Below, piece by piece: positions 27,187 through 36,216 of a stretch of DNA of 64,000 nucleotides. How positions within the stretch are numbered: the stretch's first letter is position 1; each line of letters starts with the position of its first letter. The notes under the pieces were generated by a model that did not search any database, was not told where the DNA came from, and was given only the letters and a program-made list of their open reading frames with translations. The stretch comes from Microvirga antarctica. Lineage in GTDB: Bacteria > Pseudomonadota > Alphaproteobacteria > Rhizobiales > Beijerinckiaceae. The translations under genes and the position numbers were made by a program. The DNA lies in NCBI RefSeq assembly GCF_017921815.1, contig NZ_JAGEMM010000001.1, positions 496,001 to 560,000 on the forward strand, written 5' to 3'.

Positions 27187-28065
27187 ATGCGCCGATCTCT
27201 TGATACGCTCGCCATCTGTACGGTGCTGGTTCTGTGCGCAAGTTGGGGACTGCAGCAGGTCACCGTCAAGCTGGCCCTGCCGACATTTCCCCCGATGACT
27301 CAGATGACGATCCGCTCCGTAGGCGCAGGCGCGATGGTTCTGGTCTGGTGCATGTTCACGGGACGCGGGAAGCTGCTGGCGCGCGACGGCAGCCTGTTTT
27401 GGGGTCTGTTCGCCGGATCCCTCTTCGCCATCGAGTTCATGATGATCTATACCGGCCTGCAATGGACCGAGGCGAGCCGCGGCACCGTGTTCATGTACAC
27501 CGCGCCGTTCTTCGTCGCACTTGGCGCCATGTGGCTTCTGCCCGAGGAACGATTAACTCCCATCCAATGGGTGGGCCTTCTCCTCTCGTTTCTGGGCGTC
27601 GTGCTCGCGCTTGGCATGCCGAGTCTCGCGCGTTCTCCCCTCGCCTTCTCAGGCGACCTCCTGATCCTCATGGGCGGCGCCTTGTGGGGAGCAACCACGC
27701 TTGCCATCAAGGCAAGCCCCCTGCGCGCAATCTCGCCGGAAAAAGTCCTTCTGTATCAGCTCGGCATGGGGGCGGTTGCGGGCGTCATCGGCATGCTGGT
27801 CCTGGGAGAAAGGCTCGGAGCGCCGACGACAGCAGCCGTCTGGGCGATGATCTATCAGACGGTCTGGGTCGCTGGCATCACGTTCCTGCTGTGGTTCAAG
27901 CTGCTGGCCATCTATCCGGCCAGCAGATTGCAGGCGGGCACATCCCTGTCGCCCTTGTTCGGGGTACTTGGGGCTTTCGTCATTCTCGGTGAACCGTTAT
28001 CGATCAGCCTCGTGCTGGCTGCCCTGCTTGTCGTGTCCGGCGTCATTCTGGTCAATCGACGATAA
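27187..28065 (+). CDS. DMT-superfamily (EamA) transporter
   Basis: A 292-residue protein with about ten hydrophobic helices in two EamA repeats. The first begins LAICTVLVLCASWGLQQVTVKLAL; the second starts near SGDLLILMGGALWGATTLAIKAS and ends with SPLFGVLGAFVILGEPLSISLVLAALLVVSGVILVN. Such proteins export or exchange amino acids and other metabolites. ATG at 27187 is used; an overlapping GTG at the previous stop would add 20 polar residues. As the last gene of the importer operon it may export an excess product. It ends 14 bases before the convergent FadR-type regulator. Confidence 0.88.
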   Translation: MRRSLDTLAICTVLVLCASWGLQQVTVKLALPTFPPMTQMTIRSVGAGAMVLVWCMFTGRGKLLARDGSLFWGLFAGSLFAIEFMMIYTGLQWTEASRGTVFMYTAPFFVALGAMWLLPEERLTPIQWVGLLLSFLGVVLALGMPSLARSPLAFSGDLLILMGGALWGATTLAIKASPLRAISPEKVLLYQLGMGAVAGVIGMLVLGERLGAPTTAAVWAMIYQTVWVAGITFLLWFKLLAIYPASRLQAGTSLSPLFGVLGAFVILGEPLSISLVLAALLVVSGVILVNRR

Positions 28066-28078
28066 GGACAAAAGACAA

Positions 28079-28858
28079 TCAAACGGTCGCGGGACGCCGC
28101 CGGCGAAGCCGCCGCCCCGTCTGCTCTTCGAGCGCCGTTTCCAGAATGATGAGTCTCTGCTCGGTAATCTCGGTGATCCTGGCAGGGTCGCCATTCTCGA
28201 TCGCCTGCATCATCCTCTCGACGAGTTCGATCGCGAGCGCGAGGTCCGCCCTCGTATGCAGCGTCTTGTAGCGAAGCGGCTCCACCCAGTGCAGGAGGAG
28301 ATCCATCAATCGGACAATCAGACTGTTGCGTGTCGCGCGCGCAATCGCCAGATCGAACCGCATCGTGGCGATGATGGTCGAATGGACGTGATCCGGAGTA
28401 ATGGTTTTTGCCGACGGCTTTGGCAACGATCCCAAACCGAACGCAATCGCCTCGCGCATCAGGTCGTAGTCGTCATCTTCCGCATATTGCGACGCAATCT
28501 GGGTCACCCAGGGAAGAATCAGGCGGCGAACTTCGAGCGCTTCGTCGATCTCACCGGGGCGCATTTCGGGCGACACGGCAATAAACCCGAGCGGCACGAT
28601 CTCGCTCGTGACGAAAGTGCCGCCCCCGGCACCGGGCCTCACCGTCAGGATATTCGCCTCAACGAGCAGCTTCACGGCTTCGCGAACCGTCGGGCGGCTG
28701 ACCTGCATCTGCTCGGCCAGGCTGCGCTCGGAGGGAAGACGCGAGCCGATGCGGAAGAACCCTGTCCTTACGGCATCCGCAAGCCGCCGGGCCACCTCTT
28801 CACTGGGAAGGGTGACACGCACCGGCTCGAAATGCCTGATCGCGGCTTCGTTCTTCAT
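28079..28858 (-). CDS. FadR-subfamily GntR transcriptional regulator
   Basis: About 259 residues. The N-terminal winged helix-turn-helix is clear: VARRLADAVRTGFFRIGSRLPSERSLAEQMQVSRPTVREAVKLLVEANIL, then the wing VRPGAGGGTFV. The all-helical C-terminal ligand domain is FCD-like. ATG at 28858 is one option; an in-frame GTG at 28879 would add seven residues. It sits at the end of the HAAT importer operon, 51 bases after the last ATPase, and may be transcribed with it. It is a reasonable candidate for the AATTGGT-N11-ACCAAT sites at 33452 and 36173, because PdhR/LldR-type relatives use AATTGGT half-sites. That link is inference. Confidence 0.88.
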   Translation of the reverse strand: MKNEAAIRHFEPVRVTLPSEEVARRLADAVRTGFFRIGSRLPSERSLAEQMQVSRPTVREAVKLLVEANILTVRPGAGGGTFVTSEIVPLGFIAVSPEMRPGEIDEALEVRRLILPWVTQIASQYAEDDDYDLMREAIAFGLGSLPKPSAKTITPDHVHSTIIATMRFDLAIARATRNSLIVRLMDLLLHWVEPLRYKTLHTRADLALAIELVERMMQAIENGDPARITEITEQRLIILETALEEQTGRRLRRRRPATV

Positions 28859-28909
28859 AATACCCGTTCGTCGATCCACTCACACTGAGGCCCCACGGCC
28901 GCAACCCTG

Positions 28910-29623
28910 TCACGCCCCCAGATAGGCTTTTTCGATTGCCGGATCACGTGAAATTTCAGTTGGTGTGCCCTGCGCAACTATACGCCCCAGCTCCATGACA
29001 TAGACATAGTCAGCAACCCGGAGCGCTTGCTCGGCATTCTGCTCGACAACGAGGAACGTCGTGCCCTCACGCCTTCTGATTTCAAGAATTGCCGAGAACA
29101 GTGCCTCGAAGATCAACGGCGCGAGCCCGAGCGAAGGCTCATCGAGCAGGATCAGCTTCGGGCGCGCCACCAGGGCACGGGAAACAGCCAGCATTTGTTG
29201 CTCGCCTCCCGATAGCGACCAGCCCAATTGATCCTTTCGCTCCTTCAGGCGCGGAAAAAGCTCGTGAACCTGCGCAAGCGCGGCATCCCAGCCGCCGGGA
29301 GCCTTCCGGGTGGCGGCGGTGCGCGCAACCATCAGGTTTTCCTGCACGGTCAGGCCCGGAAACACGCGTCGGCCCTGGGGAACATGGCTGATTCCCCTGG
29401 CGACGATGGACTCGGCAAGCATGTTCTGAATGGGCTGCCCCTCGAAGAGGACTTCGCCAGACATCGCCCGCAGCAGGCCGGAGAGTGTATTCATGAGCGT
29501 TGTCTTGCCGGCGCCATTGGCGCCCAGCACAGCAACGATCTGGCCAGGCTCGACCTTCAGAGACATGCCATGCAGGACGGCGATCTCGTTGTACCCGGCG
29601 TGGAGGTTGTCAATGGTGAGCAT
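28910..29623 (-). CDS. HAAT-type ABC transporter ATP-binding protein (LivF-like)
   Basis: A 237-residue LivF-family ATPase. Walker A is GANGAGKTT, the Q-loop region is ISHVPQGRRVFPGLTVQENL, the signature is LSGGEQQMLAVSRAL, and Walker B is LILLDEPSLGLAP. The C-terminal VEQNAEQALRVADYVYVMELGRIV is typical. ATG at 29623 lies inside the 3' end of the LivG-like gene (14-base overlap). It couples ATP hydrolysis to uptake of an amino acid or related carboxylate with the LivH/M-like permeases upstream. Confidence 0.93.
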   Translation of the reverse strand: MLTIDNLHAGYNEIAVLHGMSLKVEPGQIVAVLGANGAGKTTLMNTLSGLLRAMSGEVLFEGQPIQNMLAESIVARGISHVPQGRRVFPGLTVQENLMVARTAATRKAPGGWDAALAQVHELFPRLKERKDQLGWSLSGGEQQMLAVSRALVARPKLILLDEPSLGLAPLIFEALFSAILEIRRREGTTFLVVEQNAEQALRVADYVYVMELGRIVAQGTPTEISRDPAIEKAYLGA

Positions 29624-30386
29624 GGCGCTTCCGACCGAGATAGGCGGCGATGACGTCTTCGTTCTCGCGGATGGAGCGGGGATCACCCTCGGCAATCTTG
29701 CGTCCGAAATTGAGCGCGACGATGCGGTCCACGAGGCCCATCACGAACCGCATATTGTGCTCGATGACGATGACAGCGATACCTGAGGCCTTCAAAGTTC
29801 GGATGAACACCGCCAGTTCCTCGGCTTCGCCCTGTGACAGCCCGGCGCAAGGCTCGTCCAGCATCAAGACGGACGGCTCTGACGCGAGAGCACGCGCCAC
29901 CTCGAGAAGCCTGCGCTGGCCGTAAGAGAGGCTCGAAGGCTCGGCGTCCATATAGCGGGCGATGCCGACCCGTTCGAGAAGCGAGCGAGCGCGCTCCCGC
30001 GACTCTCGTTCTTCTCGCCGAGCAAAGGGCGAGCCCAGAATGCTGCCGAAAAGGGTGGAGCGCATGCGACAGGTTCGACCGACCAGGACATTCTGCCCGA
30101 CGCTCATGCCCTGGAAGATCTGCAGGTTCTGGAATGTCCGGGCAAGGCCGGCCGACGCAATGGCGTTTGGAGGCAGGCCGGTGAGCGTGCGCCCACGATG
30201 GACAACCGTGCCGCCATCGGACGCGTAGACGCCGGAGAGGATATTCAGCATCGTCGATTTGCCGGAACCGTTGGGCCCGACAAGACCGAGAATCTGGCCT
30301 TCCTCCAGTGTGAAGCTCACACCATCGACCGCCGTGAGCCCGCCGAAGACTTTGCTGACGTTGTTGACTTCAAGAAGCGCGCTCAT
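29610..30386 (-). CDS. HAAT-type ABC transporter ATP-binding protein (LivG-like)
   Basis: A 258-residue LivG-family ATPase starting MSALLEVNNVSKVFGGLTAVDGVSF. Walker A is GPNGSGKST, the signature is LSYGQRRLLEVARAL (the Y variant is common in LivG), Walker B is VLMLDEPCAGLS, and IEHNMRFVMGLVDRI contains the switch histidine. The 5' end overlaps the LivM-like stop by 4 bases. The long in-frame extension upstream, which runs inside LivM, is not coding. Confidence 0.93.
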   Translation of the reverse strand: MSALLEVNNVSKVFGGLTAVDGVSFTLEEGQILGLVGPNGSGKSTMLNILSGVYASDGGTVVHRGRTLTGLPPNAIASAGLARTFQNLQIFQGMSVGQNVLVGRTCRMRSTLFGSILGSPFARREERESRERARSLLERVGIARYMDAEPSSLSYGQRRLLEVARALASEPSVLMLDEPCAGLSQGEAEELAVFIRTLKASGIAVIVIEHNMRFVMGLVDRIVALNFGRKIAEGDPRSIRENEDVIAAYLGRKRHAHH

Positions 30387-31351
30387 GCGATCAGCCGTGC
30401 TCGTTTGAGGAGACGACGCCCGAGACCCGCAAGCCCATCCGGCATGCCGATGACGCAGAGCCAGATGGCGATCCCGAAGACGATGAGATAGTAGTCCTTC
30501 ACGAAGCGGAGCGCCTCGGGCAGGACGATCAGGAGCGCAGCCCCGACCACCGGGCCGACGACCGTCCCGCGGCCACCGATCAACACCATGGCCAGCAACG
30601 TTGTCGTCAGCCCCAGACCGAAGAATTCCGGGCTGATGAACCGCATCGTGTGTGCGTAGAGGCTGCCGGCGATGCCCGCCAGGACGGCGCTGATCGCAAA
30701 CGACATCATCTTCATGGCCGACGTATTGACGCCGCACACTTCCGCTCCAATCTCGGCATCGCGGATCGACATGAAAGCGCGTCCAAACCGCGAAATCTTG
30801 AGGCGCCACACGAACAGGATGGCGAGAACCGCAAAGAACAGAAGCAAGTAGTAGAGCGGCGTCGCCTGTCTGAACGAGTAACCGAAGATGTCAGGCCGCG
30901 GAATCCCCGACAACCCGGACGAGCCATGGGTGAGGCTATCCGCGCTGCGGATGACCAAGCGGATGACCTCGCCCAAGGCCAGCGTCAGCAGGGTGAGATA
31001 GTGACCCTTGATCCGCAGCGCCGGAATCGCGATGAGGAAGCCGATAAATCCGGTGAGAACAGCAGCCCCCAGAAGACCGACGAGAAACGGCGCGCCCGTC
31101 GACATGACAAGGATCGCGCTCGTATAGGCCCCGATTGCGAAAAGCCCGATATGGCCGAATGACAGCAGGCCCGTGAAGCCGAGCAGAACGTCATATCCCA
31201 ATGCCAGGATGATGAAGATGAGAGCTTGATGGGCAATGCCGAGTTGGTAATTGCTCTTCAGGACGAGCGGAAGCAGAATTGCAATGACAAGCAGCACGAC
31301 GAGCGCGAGCGCCTTGTAGAGGCGAGACCTTGCGCGAACGGTATCGACCAT
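30383..31351 (-). CDS. HAAT-type ABC transporter permease (LivM-like)
   Basis: A 322-residue LivM-family permease. Helices start at LVVLLVIAILLPLVL. The conserved region GYDVLLGFTGLLSFGHIGLFAIGAYTSAIL follows, with LRIKGHYLTLLTLALGEVIRLV and the cytoplasmic ATPase-contact loop GRAFMSIRDAEIGAEVCGVN. ATG at 31351 overlaps the LivH-like stop by one base (TGATG). It forms the membrane channel with LivH. Confidence 0.93.
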   Translation of the reverse strand: MVDTVRARSRLYKALALVVLLVIAILLPLVLKSNYQLGIAHQALIFIILALGYDVLLGFTGLLSFGHIGLFAIGAYTSAILVMSTGAPFLVGLLGAAVLTGFIGFLIAIPALRIKGHYLTLLTLALGEVIRLVIRSADSLTHGSSGLSGIPRPDIFGYSFRQATPLYYLLLFFAVLAILFVWRLKISRFGRAFMSIRDAEIGAEVCGVNTSAMKMMSFAISAVLAGIAGSLYAHTMRFISPEFFGLGLTTTLLAMVLIGGRGTVVGPVVGAALLIVLPEALRFVKDYYLIVFGIAIWLCVIGMPDGLAGLGRRLLKRARLIA

Positions 31352-32226
31352 CACAGCTTCTCCGCAATCCGCTCGGGAAAGAGACCGCGCGGCCGCCACA
31401 GCAGGACCGCGATGATGATGACGAACGAGATACCATCCTTGTATTCGGACGACACGTAGGACGCCCCCAGCGCCTCGACGATTCCAATGATGAGCCCGCC
31501 GAAAACCGCGCCCTTCAGGCTTCCCCAGCCACCGACGATCGTGGCGGCCAATCCCTTCAGCATCAGACCGAAGCCCATGGTGGTCGTGACAACGAAAAGC
31601 GGCGCCACGAGAAAGCCCGCGAGACCCGCCAGGGCCGCTGAGAGGCAATAGGCGAAGGTTCGCATGTGCCGGATGCGGATGCCCATCAGTCGCGCGGCCG
31701 TGGGATCCTGCGCTGTCGCCTGCAGGCGAAGGCCCATATCGGTCCCGGTCAGCCAGATCTGCAATCCGCCAATCAGGATGACAGCGGCTGCGATGATCAG
31801 CATGTTGTGCGGGAAGACGGAGATCCCGCCGATATCGATCACCCCGGTCCCGAAGAAGGTGGGAAGCGTCAGCGCATACGGTCCCCAGATGAGGGTCGCC
31901 AAGGCCTGCATCGTCACGGCAATGCCGATGGTCGCCGTCACCGTGGTCAGGAAGTGCTTGCCTTCAAGAGGCGTGAACACGATCCATTGGAAGAGGTAAC
32001 CCATCGCGGTGCAGATCAGCACGGTGAGAAGAAGCGCCAGCCAGAGCGGCAAGCCGAAGACGCTGACCAGCGTCACCCCGATGAACCCCCCATAGGTGAC
32101 CCATTCGCTATAGGCGAAGTTGACGACGCCGGCGGCGGCGATCGTCAGCGTGAAACCGAGCGCCACGAAGGCATAAATGCAGCCCATCGTGACGCCGCTC
32201 AGGGCAACTTGGAGGAAAGTGTCCAT
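31351..32226 (-). CDS. HAAT-type ABC transporter permease (LivH-like)
   Basis: A 291-residue LivH-family permease. It starts MDTFLQVALSGVTMGCIYAFVALGFTLTIAAAGVVNFAYSEWVTYGGFIG, a standard LivH N-terminus. It continues with GLRLQATAQDPTAARLMGIRIRHMRT as the ATPase-contact loop and GGWGSLKGAVFGGLIIGIVEALG near the end. It starts 16 bases after the binding-protein gene stops, in the order binding protein, H, M, G, F, regulator. Confidence 0.94.
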   Translation of the reverse strand: MDTFLQVALSGVTMGCIYAFVALGFTLTIAAAGVVNFAYSEWVTYGGFIGVTLVSVFGLPLWLALLLTVLICTAMGYLFQWIVFTPLEGKHFLTTVTATIGIAVTMQALATLIWGPYALTLPTFFGTGVIDIGGISVFPHNMLIIAAAVILIGGLQIWLTGTDMGLRLQATAQDPTAARLMGIRIRHMRTFAYCLSAALAGLAGFLVAPLFVVTTTMGFGLMLKGLAATIVGGWGSLKGAVFGGLIIGIVEALGASYVSSEYKDGISFVIIIAVLLWRPRGLFPERIAEKL

Positions 32227-32242
32227 CGGGAGATCGCGGCTG

Positions 32243-33364
32243 CTATTTCACGTTTGCTGCAAGCTTCAGCTTACCGTTCTCGATCTGGACGATGGCAACG
32301 CTTTCGCCGCCGTCTCCCTTGTCCGCATAGGTGTAGGTGTTGCCGATGCCCTTGTAGTCCTTGACGGTCCGCAACTCCTTCACCAGCGCGTCCTTGTCGG
32401 TGCCGACCTTGGCAATCGCGGCCGCCACCATCATGACGCCGTCATAGTATTCAGCTGCCGAGTAGTCAGGCTCAAGGTTGAAGGTCTTGCGGTACCGATC
32501 AGCCCAATCCTTGTGAGCCGGGTCGTCGGCGGGCAGTGAATCCACGGTCCCGTAGATCCCGTTCGAGGCATCCGGCTGGTAGAGCTTGAGGGTCGTGGGC
32601 AGCACGCCGGCATTCGACAGGATGACCTTCATGGTGAGGCCAAGCTGCTTGATCTGTTGAACGGCGACGACAAAGTTCGGGGGATCACCCGACACAATGA
32701 GAACATCGGCATTGGCATTCTTGATGCGCAACAATTGCGGCGTCAGATCGCGATCGGCGCCCTCGAAAGTCTCGACGATAGCGGGCTTCATGTTGAGCGA
32801 CTTCAGCGTATCTTCAATCGCGATCCGCCAGCCATTGCCGTATTCATTGCTCGAGCGCAGCACGGCGATGTTTTTTGCCCCAAGGTCTTTGACGGCGAAT
32901 CGCACGGCTGCGGCAGGAACGCGAACGTCGCTCGTCCGAATGCGGAACAAGGGGGGCACACCCTTCTTGTCGAGGGCGAGCTGCGCCGATGCTGCGCCGG
33001 TGAGCGTCGGAATATTCTCGTCCTGGATGGTGCCGATCTGCGAGAGCACGAATCCACTCAATGTGGTGTTCATGATCGCAACAGGATCCTGGCCGATGAT
33101 GCGGTTGAAGGCATTCACTGCGCCGGTCTGCTCGCTACCCGTGTCCTCAATGACGAGGTTGATCTTCTTGCCGCCGATCCCGCCCTTGGCATTCAGGTCC
33201 TCAACCGCGAGCTTTGTCCCGTTGACGAGCGGTGCCTCTCCGCCCGCGAAGGCACCGGTGGTTCCCACCACCATGCCAAGTGTCAACGTGGATTGGGCGG
33301 ATGCCGAAGTGAGCATGCCAGCCGTCAGAAGGGCGGCGGCGACCGACCTTGAAATCATTCGCAT
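32243..33364 (-). CDS. HAAT-type ABC transporter substrate-binding protein (Peripla_BP_6)
   Basis: A 373-residue periplasmic type I binding protein. The Sec signal is residues 1-23 (ends TSASA). The mature chain begins TLTLGMVVGTTGAFAGGEAPLVNGTKLAVEDLN, followed by KINLVIEDTGSEQTGAVNAFNRII and a hinge near NIAVLRSSNEYGNGWRIAIED. Relatives bind branched-chain amino acids, aromatic acids or urea; the ligand here is not determinable. It is the first gene of the importer operon. Its leader contains the AATTGGT-type palindrome that is also found in front of the neighbouring SDR and hydroxyacid oxidase genes, suggesting a hydroxyacid-like ligand (inference). Confidence 0.93.
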   Translation of the reverse strand: MRMISRSVAAALLTAGMLTSASAQSTLTLGMVVGTTGAFAGGEAPLVNGTKLAVEDLNAKGGIGGKKINLVIEDTGSEQTGAVNAFNRIIGQDPVAIMNTTLSGFVLSQIGTIQDENIPTLTGAASAQLALDKKGVPPLFRIRTSDVRVPAAAVRFAVKDLGAKNIAVLRSSNEYGNGWRIAIEDTLKSLNMKPAIVETFEGADRDLTPQLLRIKNANADVLIVSGDPPNFVVAVQQIKQLGLTMKVILSNAGVLPTTLKLYQPDASNGIYGTVDSLPADDPAHKDWADRYRKTFNLEPDYSAAEYYDGVMMVAAAIAKVGTDKDALVKELRTVKDYKGIGNTYTYADKGDGGESVAIVQIENGKLKLAANVK

Positions 33365-33451
33365 GGTATTCCCTCTTGTTTCTGCAGGGCGGCATGGCTG
33401 CCCCGGATAGACCCATCGGCGCGGCTCGTCGCGGCCGCTTTCCCGTTAGCT

Positions 33452-33475
33452 AATGGTATACTCAACTAACCAATT
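33452..33475. promoter_or_regulatory. Putative operator AATGGT-N11-ACCAATT upstream of the HAAT operon
   Basis: The inverted repeat AATGGT / ACCAATT with an 11-base spacer lies between the hydroxyacid oxidase stop (33483) and the binding-protein start (33364). It matches 36173-36196 in half-site and spacing. Half-sites resemble those of PdhR/LldR-type GntR regulators. Confidence 0.55.
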
Positions 33476-33482
33476 AAGGCTG

Positions 33483-34697
33483 TCAAACTAACCTTTCGGC
33501 TTTTTCGTATTGCGCCATCCGGTTGGCGTCCGCCCGATACAAGCATGTCGGATCAAGCTGAGCGATCGAGGGCCGTCCGAGGAGCGCCAACGCTCTGGCG
33601 AATTCTTCGCCGAGCGTGTCGATGGCCTTCCTGACGCCGGCCTCGCCGCCGGCAGCGAGCCCATAAAGAACGGGTCGGCCGAGCAGGACGCCGTCCGCCC
33701 CTAGCGCAATCGCCTTGACGATATCGGTCCCCCGCCGAAAACCGCTATCGATCAGGATCGTCATGTCACCACCGAACCGACTTGCGATTTCGGGCAACAC
33801 TGTCATGGGCGAGATGGCCCCGTCGAGCTGGCGGCCGCCGTGATTGCTGAGCACCACGCCGTCGACTCCGATCCCGAGCGCCTGTTTCACATCCACGGGC
33901 GCAAGCAACCCCTTCAACACAAGCTTGCGCGGCCACAACGACCGCAACCAGGAAACGCGCTCCCAATCAAGATCGGGATCGACCTCCCGCCGCGACCACG
34001 TTGCCGATGCTGCGAGAGTCTGCTGGTCCGGCGGCAGGACTTCCAGAAGGTTCTGGAAGGCTGGAATTCCGCGCAGCACGACGTCGCGCATCCACCGGGG
34101 GTGAAGCAGGACGTCGACTTTGTTTCGAAAGGTCGGTTCGGTTGCCCTCCGATAGTTGCGCCGGTCCCATTCACGGTTGCCAAAAACCGACGCATCAGTG
34201 GTGATCACAAGGGCTTCACAATTGGCCGCAAGGGCCCGCGCGACCAGTCGTTCCATGAACGGCCGAGAGCGGAAAACATACAGCTGCATCCAGTGGCGAA
34301 GACCCGGAACCGCTGCGATGTCCTCAATCGATGCGTTGGAGACAGTGCTCTGAATAAAGGGGATGCCGGCAGCCGATGCGGCGCGCGCGAGCGAGACATC
34401 GCCACGATGGGAGAACAGGCCGCAAAATCCCATCGGGGCGATCATGAGCGGCAATTTCGCCGGCTGATCGAAAATTGTACGCGTGGTGTCGACGGCTCCG
34501 GCTTTGACCAACGTCGTCGGAACAAACGCAAGGTCCTCGAACACGGCGCGATTGCGCCGAAGCGTTACCTCGTCTTCCGCACCGCCCTCAAGATATTCAA
34601 AAACGAAGGACGGCAAGCGACATTGCGCCATCGCGCGCAGATCCGCGATCGAACAGGCCCTTGCCACATCACCGCTCGCCCGAAGCCGGCGTTTCAT
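33483..34697 (-). CDS. FMN-dependent alpha-hydroxy-acid oxidase/dehydrogenase
   Basis: A 404-residue TIM-barrel flavoprotein of the L-lactate/mandelate dehydrogenase and glycolate oxidase family. Visible elements are LPSFVFEYLEGGAEDEVTLRRN (N-terminal Tyr near the active site), LMIAPMGFCGLFS, and the FMN-binding Lys in LVLKGLLAPVD. Also present are the catalytic His/Arg loop VVLSNHGGRQLDGAIS and the phosphate site DSGFRRGTDIVKAIALGADGVLLGRP. It oxidises an L-2-hydroxyacid to the 2-oxoacid. It lies 6 bases after the FAD oxidase gene and is its operon partner; together they would cover both stereoisomers (inference). Confidence 0.94.
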   Translation of the reverse strand: MKRRLRASGDVARACSIADLRAMAQCRLPSFVFEYLEGGAEDEVTLRRNRAVFEDLAFVPTTLVKAGAVDTTRTIFDQPAKLPLMIAPMGFCGLFSHRGDVSLARAASAAGIPFIQSTVSNASIEDIAAVPGLRHWMQLYVFRSRPFMERLVARALAANCEALVITTDASVFGNREWDRRNYRRATEPTFRNKVDVLLHPRWMRDVVLRGIPAFQNLLEVLPPDQQTLAASATWSRREVDPDLDWERVSWLRSLWPRKLVLKGLLAPVDVKQALGIGVDGVVLSNHGGRQLDGAISPMTVLPEIASRFGGDMTILIDSGFRRGTDIVKAIALGADGVLLGRPVLYGLAAGGEAGVRKAIDTLGEEFARALALLGRPSIAQLDPTCLYRADANRMAQYEKAERLV

Positions 34698-34703
34698 GGC
34701 GGA

Positions 34704-36104
34704 TCACGCTTCCCGAAGGGTGAGAACTTTGCCGGTGTTGAGAATATTGTTGGGATCGAGCGCGAGCTTGATCCGGTTCATCAGCGCCAGTTCCTCGACG
34801 GATCTTGAATAGCCAAGATACGGCTTCTTCAGCAATCCAATCCCGTGCTCGGCCGAGATGGTCCCGCCCGCGCGGCCGACCGCACCATAGACCAGCTCGG
34901 CAATCTCGTCATGGGGCTGATGATCGCCCTCTGAGGGAATGTTTGACACCAGATGGAGATTGCTGTCGCCCACATGGCCGTAGCAGAGCACGATCGCATC
35001 CGGCCAGCGGCGCTTAAAGGCATCCTCGATTGCGGTCACGAAGGCGCCCATCTCGCTCGTGGGGAGGCCGAGGTCGAAGGCTGTCAGCGGCCCCATGAGC
35101 CGGCCATACTCCGAGACACTCTCGCGGACAGCCCAGAGATCCTTCGAATCCTGATCCGACACGGCAACCACCGCATCAGAGACGCAGCCCTCTTCGAGGC
35201 AGTCAGCCAGGACGCTCTGAAGAAGATCATTGTTTTGCTCCGCGTCGAGCCCGCTCGCCTCGATGAGGACATAACATCCGTGCGGGGCGGCGAAAGGACG
35301 GCGGAGATGCGGCAGCCCGGCTGTCATAAAGTCATAAAAACTCGGCCACATGACTTCGAAGGACGTCAGGGACGATCCCAGCCTCGCCCGCGCGGCTTTC
35401 AGAAGCCCGAGCACCGCGTCGAAGTCGCGGCAGCCGCAGAAGGCGCTCGCCATCGCACCGGGTTTTGCCTGCAGCCGCAGCACAGCCCGTGTCACGACGC
35501 CAAGGGTGCCCTCGGAGCCGATAAACAGCTGCTTGAGGTCATAGCCGGCGTTGTTCTTCAGCATCTTGTTCAGCGAGCGGACAATCGTCCCGTCGGCCAG
35601 GACGACCTCGATGCCGAGGACATGCTCGCGCGCCATCCCATAGCGAATGACCCTGTTGCCGCCGGCATTGGTCGCGAGGTTGCCGCCAATCGTACAGGAA
35701 TCGCGCGCGCCAAGATCGAGTCCGAAGAAGAGCCCGACTTCGTCAGCAGCGGCCTGGATCGTGGCAAGGGGCGTGCCGGCGAGCACCGTCATGGTCGCCA
35801 TCACGGCGTCGATCTCCTCGATGCCGCTCATCCGATCCAGAGACAGCGCAACGCCGTCGCTGACTGGTTGCGCGCCACCGGCAAGGCCTGTCAGCCCTCC
35901 TTGGGGCACAACCGGCACCTCATATTGATTGCAGATCTTGAGAACAGCCGCCACACCCTCCGTACTGCGCGGCCGGGCGAGTGCGAGCGGGCGAACGGGA
36001 TCGAGCCCACTCCAATCCGCGTGAAATCGCGGCGCAATCGCATCCCCAAAAACAACATCTGCGCCGAGGGCGGCGCCCAGCGCGCCAATAAATTCATCCG
36101 TCAT
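34704..36104 (-). CDS. FAD-linked D-2-hydroxyacid dehydrogenase (GlcD/D-lactate dehydrogenase type)
   Basis: A 466-residue VAO/PCMH-family flavoprotein. The FAD-binding domain is shown by VRPLALARPRSTEGVAAVLKI, PVVPQGGLTGLAGGAQPVSDGVALSLDRM, DSCTIGGNLATNAGGNRVIRYG and GSEGTLGVVTRAVLRL. The C-terminal domain ends with SAEHGIGLLKKPYLG and LDPNNILNTGKVL, as in D-lactate and D-2-hydroxyglutarate dehydrogenases. ATG at 36104 has AAGG upstream and is preferred to a 96-residue-longer frame crossing the promoter region. It diverges from an SDR gene at 36217 across a shared putative operator. Confidence 0.93.
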   Translation of the reverse strand: MTDEFIGALGAALGADVVFGDAIAPRFHADWSGLDPVRPLALARPRSTEGVAAVLKICNQYEVPVVPQGGLTGLAGGAQPVSDGVALSLDRMSGIEEIDAVMATMTVLAGTPLATIQAAADEVGLFFGLDLGARDSCTIGGNLATNAGGNRVIRYGMAREHVLGIEVVLADGTIVRSLNKMLKNNAGYDLKQLFIGSEGTLGVVTRAVLRLQAKPGAMASAFCGCRDFDAVLGLLKAARARLGSSLTSFEVMWPSFYDFMTAGLPHLRRPFAAPHGCYVLIEASGLDAEQNNDLLQSVLADCLEEGCVSDAVVAVSDQDSKDLWAVRESVSEYGRLMGPLTAFDLGLPTSEMGAFVTAIEDAFKRRWPDAIVLCYGHVGDSNLHLVSNIPSEGDHQPHDEIAELVYGAVGRAGGTISAEHGIGLLKKPYLGYSRSVEELALMNRIKLALDPNNILNTGKVLTLREA

Positions 36105-36172
36105 AGCAACCGACCTTCGGCGCAAAACAGGCGCGCCTCTCAAATTTCTTGCATGGATAGTTTGACGGCCAC

Positions 36173-36196
36173 AATTGGTAATGTAAACATACCAAT
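36173..36196. promoter_or_regulatory. Putative operator AATTGGT-N11-ACCAAT between divergent genes
   Basis: A near-perfect inverted repeat with an 11-base spacer sits between the divergent FAD oxidase and SDR genes, 20 bases before the SDR ATG. The same half-sites and spacing occur at 33452-33475. A TTGACG at 36162 could be the SDR -35 element, placing the palindrome over the promoter. Confidence 0.6.
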
Positions 36197-36216
36197 AAGT
36201 AAAAGGGAGCGAATTG

